From a virus: DNA of 23,691 nucleotides. Shown here in pieces: positions 20,899 through 23,691 of the stretch. The notes under the pieces were generated by a model that saw only the letters and a program-made list of their open reading frames with translations, was not told where the DNA came from and made no database searches. Both the position numbers and the translations under genes were made by a program. The stretch lies in IMG/VR virus record IMGVR_UViG_3300046808_000160, positions 1-23,691 of that record, one strand, 5' to 3'. Every line of letters starts with the position of its first letter. Positions within the stretch are counted from its first letter, which is position 1.

Positions 20899-21246
20899 TT
20901 ATTCGTCGTCTTTTCTAGCGGTGTTTTCAAACGCAGTCTTACCGTAGAATGCGGCAACAATTGCTGCTACTGACACGAAGTATGTTGGTGCCATATCACC
21001 TAATACACCTGCACCATTTTCCATGCTGAAGTATGAAGCGATAAGAACACATGCAGGGTATAGTAACATACCAAATAGTGCGAACCATGCCATCTTACGT
21101 TGGCTATCGCGCATTGCATCTTCATCTTCTAAACGCTTGCGTTTAAATTCCATGTCCATTTCAATCTCTAACTTAGAAATGTGTCCGTCGCCGTTTGTGT
21201 CCTTAGCTAAGACTTCATCGTCGACTGTTACTGTTTTTCTTGCCAT
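20899..21246 (-). CDS. Two-helix membrane protein with an N-terminal EF-hand loop, 115 aa
   Basis: Residues 16-27 (DTNGDGHISKLE) fit the calcium-binding EF-hand loop D-x-N-x-D-G-x-I-x-x-x-E at every key position. A charged helix (28-50) leads into two hydrophobic helices at about 53-73 (WFALFGMLLYPACVLIASYF) and 86-104 (MAPTYFVSVAAIVAAFYG), then a short basic/acidic tail. Size and topology suit a holin-like protein, but lysis function is not shown. Late promoter GATAAATAC lies 36 bases upstream and the ribosome binding site GGAAGGGAG is in the loop of a hairpin that buries the ATG. Both point to strictly late expression. Confidence 0.82.
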   Translation of the reverse strand: MARKTVTVDDEVLAKDTNGDGHISKLEIEMDMEFKRKRLEDEDAMRDSQRKMAWFALFGMLLYPACVLIASYFSMENGAGVLGDMAPTYFVSVAAIVAAFYGKTAFENTARKDDE

Positions 21247-21281
21247 AATACCAATCTCCCTTCCTACGATCGTTGGTATTA
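21244..21281 (-). promoter_or_regulatory. Hairpin burying the start codon of the EF-hand membrane protein
   Basis: In the minus-strand RNA, UAAUACCAA (21281-21273) pairs perfectly with UUGGUAUUA (21254-21246). The 18-base loop holds the ribosome binding sequence GGAAGGGAG, and the last A of the 3' arm is the A of the AUG. The late promoter at 21282-21290 would start RNA near 21277, removing about four of the nine paired bases. Read-through RNA would keep the whole stem. The same design occurs at 150-175. Confidence 0.65.
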
Positions 21282-21290
21282 GTATTTATC
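21282..21290 (-). promoter_or_regulatory. T4-type late promoter, GATAAATAC
   Basis: GATAAATAC on the minus strand matches TATAAATA at seven of eight positions and is identical to the element at 175-183. It stands between the terminator of the upstream gene and the hairpin leader of the EF-hand protein gene, the place expected of a promoter for the late genes at 20899 and below. Confidence 0.7.
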
Positions 21291-21303
21291 AGAAATGGAT
21301 AAT

Positions 21304-21333
21304 AAAAAAGCCCCAACTTAGTTGGGGCTTTTT
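21304..21333 (-). terminator. Rho-independent terminator
   Basis: AGCCCCAAC pairs with GTTGGGGCT around a 3-base loop, extended by A/T pairs on both sides, and is followed on the minus strand by TTTTTT. It lies 18 bases after the stop of the gene at 21351-22007 and ends that transcript. Because it also has a T run on the plus strand it could work in both directions, but no plus-strand gene is nearby. Confidence 0.9.
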
Positions 21334-21350
21334 AGTTAAAATTATTTTAA

Positions 21351-22007
21351 TTAAGTAACTTTGATTCTGTTAATCATTGTTTCTTTAGCATTACTATAAG
21401 AGCTAACACTTTGACTCTTAACAAAACCTGTAATCTGTATAGCATCGCCCACCTTACCGGATGCAACACCGCTAAAAAACTTTAGGATATGCTTATTGTC
21501 AACACTACAACTAATAAGATAGCTAGAAGTTTTAGCAATATAACGTAGGTTTTCAATCTTAGCAGTGAATTCACATCGCTTACCTACATCACCGATATAG
21601 TCGCTAGTACGTGCAAGTTCAGCTTCTCTAGCAGTCCACATATCAGCTTCTAGTTTATTACGATATACATTAGGTAGGCTGGCAGCAATACCTAGCTGTT
21701 CTTTGCCTACAGTTTCGCCGCCAACAAAGTTAAGTACGTTGGTTTCAAAGTCAGTGAGTTTGCGCTCAAGTGCCTTAAAGCTAAGGCCTTTGAGATAATC
21801 AACAATTTCTTCAGCAAGCTCGAGGTCAACGGCTGAGTATTCTGTCTTTTCGTTGTTACAGAAATGTTCGTATAGGAAACTTACGTTAGGCTTCTTGTCA
21901 GAATTACTGTAAACATCGGACTTCTTTACAAAGCCATTTGTGCGGTCAACTGCACATGCAACCGCAACTACTTCTTTGATATTAAACTGATTAGGCAGTG
22001 ACGACAT
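21351..22007 (-). CDS. Hypothetical phage protein, perhaps OB-fold-like, 218 aa
   Basis: The N-terminal two thirds are helical and charged (FNIKEVVAVACAVDRTNGFV, DLELAEEIVDYLKGLSFKAL). The last 70 residues (CEFTAKIENLRYIAKTSSYL, then VGDAIQITGFVKSQSVSSYS) have the strand pattern and VGD...ITG..K turn of an OB-like nucleic-acid-binding domain, as in single-strand-binding proteins. It could act in DNA or RNA metabolism. GGAAG precedes the ATG, and the gene overlaps its upstream neighbour by 17 bases. It ends before a strong terminator. Confidence 0.7.
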   Translation of the reverse strand: MSSLPNQFNIKEVVAVACAVDRTNGFVKKSDVYSNSDKKPNVSFLYEHFCNNEKTEYSAVDLELAEEIVDYLKGLSFKALERKLTDFETNVLNFVGGETVGKEQLGIAASLPNVYRNKLEADMWTAREAELARTSDYIGDVGKRCEFTAKIENLRYIAKTSSYLISCSVDNKHILKFFSGVASGKVGDAIQITGFVKSQSVSSYSNAKETMINRIKVT

Positions 22008-22587
22008 TATAAATTTCTTCCCAAGTTTTAGCTACTACAGCATTACCCTTGTAATCCATGTTATGACCATGTTCTACAAGAATTCCCTTAAACCCAACTG
22101 CAACACCTGCATCTACATTAGCAGGTTTGTCCTCTATCCACCAGTTACCTTTATAAGTCTGTGCAAGTTCTGAGAGAATCTCGTCTTTGTCAGCACCAGT
22201 GTCTAGACAGATAACATCAACGAACGTATCATTACCAAAAATCTTCATCAAGTTACGGGTACGCAACTTCTTGGCATACGGATCCAAGCTCAACGAAGTA
22301 ACAGCAAGGAAACGATACTGATGCTTTTCTGCCAGCAACTTAACATAGTATTGTGCATCACGAACCGGAGGCAAAAAGCCAATCGCGGCACTTTCGTTAA
22401 ACTGCTTGATTAACTGCTTACCTTGATCATTGGTAATATTGTAGCGGTCGCCAATATTATAAATTAACTTACCACCATCGACCATAGTATGACCATGATG
22501 TTCCATCCAGATACCAAAGCCTTCTTCCCAATCGAGAAGCACACCATCAACGTCAGTTAAAATAATTTTGTTTTTATTAGTTCGCAC
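21991..22587 (-). CDS. HAD-superfamily phosphatase, 198 aa
   Basis: KIILTDVDGVLLDWEEGF gives the HAD motif I D12 and D14 (DxD), which form the nucleophile and general acid. AVTSLS supplies the motif II Ser/Thr, and WWIEDKPANVDAG the late acidic motif before VGFKGILVEHG. Members with this size and DVDGVLLDW start include 5'-nucleotidase-like enzymes of T4-like phages. The preferred start is GTG 22587, two bases after the upstream stop; a TTG at 22602 is also open. It could dephosphorylate nucleotides or a sugar phosphate. The substrate is not visible. Confidence 0.82.
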   Translation of the reverse strand: MRTNKNKIILTDVDGVLLDWEEGFGIWMEHHGHTMVDGGKLIYNIGDRYNITNDQGKQLIKQFNESAAIGFLPPVRDAQYYVKLLAEKHQYRFLAVTSLSLDPYAKKLRTRNLMKIFGNDTFVDVICLDTGADKDEILSELAQTYKGNWWIEDKPANVDAGVAVGFKGILVEHGHNMDYKGNAVVAKTWEEIYNVVTA

Positions 22588-22589
22588 TA

Positions 22590-22823
22590 TTAACGACCCC
22601 AATCCTTAAAGTTACCGTCTGCTTCATTATCACGATAGCCTGCGGTATAGGCTACAATTTCTTCAGCTGTCATATCTTCCAACTTTACTTCAGGTGTACT
22701 GTATGTAGCACCTTGATAATAATGAGGATTAAAAGCTCGACCATAATAGCTGTCAGCTGAACCTCGGTCATATGGGCCACCGTGCCTGTCGTCGTATGTC
22801 ACGCCTTCATATTCTACTGTCAT
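22590..22823 (-). CDS. Conserved small phage protein of the DRGSADSYYGR type, 77 aa
   Basis: The start is ATG 22823, overlapping the upstream stop (TAATG), with GGAG nine bases upstream. The sequence DRHGGPYDRGSADSYYGRAF, the NPHYY segment, and the C-terminal MTAEEIVAYTAGYRDN with KDWG match from memory a short family found in many phages and some bacteria, of unknown function. Its Tyr/Gly/Asp-rich N-terminal half is probably flexible. Confidence 0.75.
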   Translation of the reverse strand: MTVEYEGVTYDDRHGGPYDRGSADSYYGRAFNPHYYQGATYSTPEVKLEDMTAEEIVAYTAGYRDNEADGNFKDWGR

Positions 22824-23242
22824 TATGCTACACTCCAATTATAATCATCAACTGTCATTACCGATTCGTTACCATCGTATTCATCGATACGATACAGTGT
22901 ACCGGCAGAAACTTCTGCGATCCGCAATGCGGCATGCGACCCACTAGCCTTGTCTCCAAGTTCTTCTACAACCTGGACCAATACAGAATCGTTGCGCTCA
23001 ATGTCGCGATCGCTAAAATACAACTTGTTTGATTGAGAATAACGCCCCGGTCCTACCGGCTTGCTATCTTCTTCTGCAAGTATACGTTCATAATCATCAG
23101 GCGGACAAAGGTAGTAATGTGTTAATCCAAACCTACTAACAGAAGGATACAGCGTGATGCCTTTGATTTCTGCGTAACGCATGATAGCCTCATCAGAAAG
23201 ACCAAAGCCACCATAACAAGCATTATATACAATCTTAGTCAT
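22823..23242 (-). CDS. Conserved phage protein of the KIVYNACYGGFGLS type, 139 aa
   Basis: The start is ATG 23242 with GGAG seven bases upstream; an earlier ATG at 23263 would overlap the upstream gene more. The opening MTKIVYNACYGGFGLSDEAI matches from memory a family widespread in phages, with an LTHYYLCPPDDYE segment, then RDIERNDSVLVQVVEELGDK and RIAEVSAGTLYRIDEYDGNE. Function is unknown. The one-base overlap with the next gene points to coupling. Confidence 0.78.
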   Translation of the reverse strand: MTKIVYNACYGGFGLSDEAIMRYAEIKGITLYPSVSRFGLTHYYLCPPDDYERILAEEDSKPVGPGRYSQSNKLYFSDRDIERNDSVLVQVVEELGDKASGSHAALRIAEVSAGTLYRIDEYDGNESVMTVDDYNWSVA

Positions 23243-23450
23243 TATAAAACTCCGTTTCTTCAATGTGGAAACTAGGAACCCAATCGCCTACATTTTCACC
23301 TGCTTCGCGCATCGAGTTAACCCAGTCCTGTGCCTTCTCGGCTTCCCAATCACCAATCACCTTGGCAGCATCGTAGGTAGGATACACACCGAACACATCG
23401 CGATCACCATCGTAGTCAGTTTCATCGCGAATCAGAACATAAACTTTCAT
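23235..23450 (-). CDS. Hypothetical phage protein, 71 aa
   Basis: ATG 23450 has TTGGAG nine bases upstream and is preferred over one at 23465, which lies in the preceding gene. MKVYVLIRDETDYDGDRDVF is followed by GVYPTYDAAKVIGDWEAEKA and WVPSFHIEETEF. The pattern of short strand, GV...Y..A helix and E.EF ending recalls small phage proteins of unknown function that take this beta-alpha-beta shape. It overlaps the next gene by 8 bases. Confidence 0.68.
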   Translation of the reverse strand: MKVYVLIRDETDYDGDRDVFGVYPTYDAAKVIGDWEAEKAQDWVNSMREAGENVGDWVPSFHIEETEFYND

Positions 23451-23452
23451 TA

Positions 23453-23683
23453 TCACATGCTCCAATAAGATTCAGAACTGGGTGAGCAGTAGTAGGGCGT
23501 GTCGTAACGCTCCTGGAACGTCTTACCGCTCACTGCATTGGTGCGGGTCACCATAGTTTCAATGATGTTGAAAATGTAACCGTCTTTGGTTTTGTAAGTG
23601 GGGTAAAGTGCTTGGACTTCACGCTCCATGCTAGCACGATCCTTGCGATCGTAATCGTATTTGCCAACCAGGCGCTGACCCAT
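23453..23683 (-). CDS. Hypothetical phage protein, about 76 aa, start near the window edge
   Basis: The frame begins MGQRLVGKYDYDRKDRASME and is open upstream to the window edge, so the true start could lie beyond it. It contains VQALYPTYKTKDGYIFNIIE and ends YYCSPSSESYWSM. It is basic at the N-terminus, with no recognised family. It ends just before the gene at 23235-23450. Confidence 0.55.
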   Translation of the reverse strand: MGQRLVGKYDYDRKDRASMEREVQALYPTYKTKDGYIFNIIETMVTRTNAVSGKTFQERYDTPYYCSPSSESYWSM

Positions 23684-23691
23684 CTTAGTGC

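Noticed and set aside
1-23691. tRNA genes, CRISPR arrays, insertion sequences, integrase or attachment sites
   Set aside because: I looked for T-loop GTTCGAATC-type signatures, regular direct repeats, transposase motifs and terminal inverted repeats on both strands by eye and saw none. A tRNAscan run would settle the tRNA point.
1-23691. Assigning the phage to a Pelagibacter or cyanobacterial host
   Set aside because: Several small genes recall marine cyanophage and pelagiphage families, but no photosynthesis gene or other host marker is present. Only a marine T4-like origin is suggested.

Overview
The window looks like part of the genome of a lytic, T4-like (myovirus-type) marine bacteriophage. 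It carries a family-B DNA polymerase and a sliding clamp of the T4 gp43/gp45 kind, a DsbA-like DNA-binding protein, a FEN/RNase H-type exonuclease, a virion protein, and many short overlapping genes that resemble, from memory, marine T4-like (cyanophage and relatives) families. All 42 genes called here are on the minus strand and tightly packed. There is no gene-free stretch over 300 bases, and I found no tRNA, CRISPR array, insertion sequence or integrase. The host cannot be fixed from the sequence.

The layout is given in transcription order, from high to low coordinates. Positions 23683-21351 hold six small or medium genes, including a HAD-type phosphatase and an OB-like unknown, and end at a strong hairpin terminator. 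Positions 21290-18615 begin with a T4-type late promoter and hold a two-helix membrane protein with an EF-hand loop, a virion protein and a sulfotransferase. Positions 18628-15399 hold dsbA and the DNA polymerase. Positions 15374-12503 start with a consensus sigma70 promoter and hold the sliding clamp, a DpdA-like DNA transglycosylase and an unknown gene coupled to it. Positions 12506-7870 start with another sigma70 promoter and hold queD, a histone-like protein, a Bax-inhibitor-1 family protein, a glycosyltransferase, galE and a phosphoribosyltransferase. Positions 7839-1505 start with a perfect sigma70 promoter and hold folE, queE, a 2OG-Fe(II) oxygenase, the exonuclease, a glycosyltransferase-like protein and a MazG-like protein. 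Positions 1508-1 hold small unknown genes and end in a truncated gene at the left edge.

The central system is a 7-deazaguanine DNA modification pathway. FolE, QueD and QueE would make 7-carboxy-7-deazaguanine from GTP, and DpdA would exchange a deazaguanine base for guanine in DNA. QueC, which makes preQ0, is not in the window. The phage QueD and QueE have unusual active-site layouts, an oxygenase follows queE by one base, and the dpdA gene lies directly behind the sliding clamp.

The regulatory DNA is also informative. Four near-consensus sigma70 promoters precede replication and modification genes, and two of them carry perfect inverted repeats between -35 and -10. Two genes combine a late promoter (GATAAATAC) with a hairpin that would hide the start codon only in read-through RNA, an arrangement like that of the T4 lysozyme gene.
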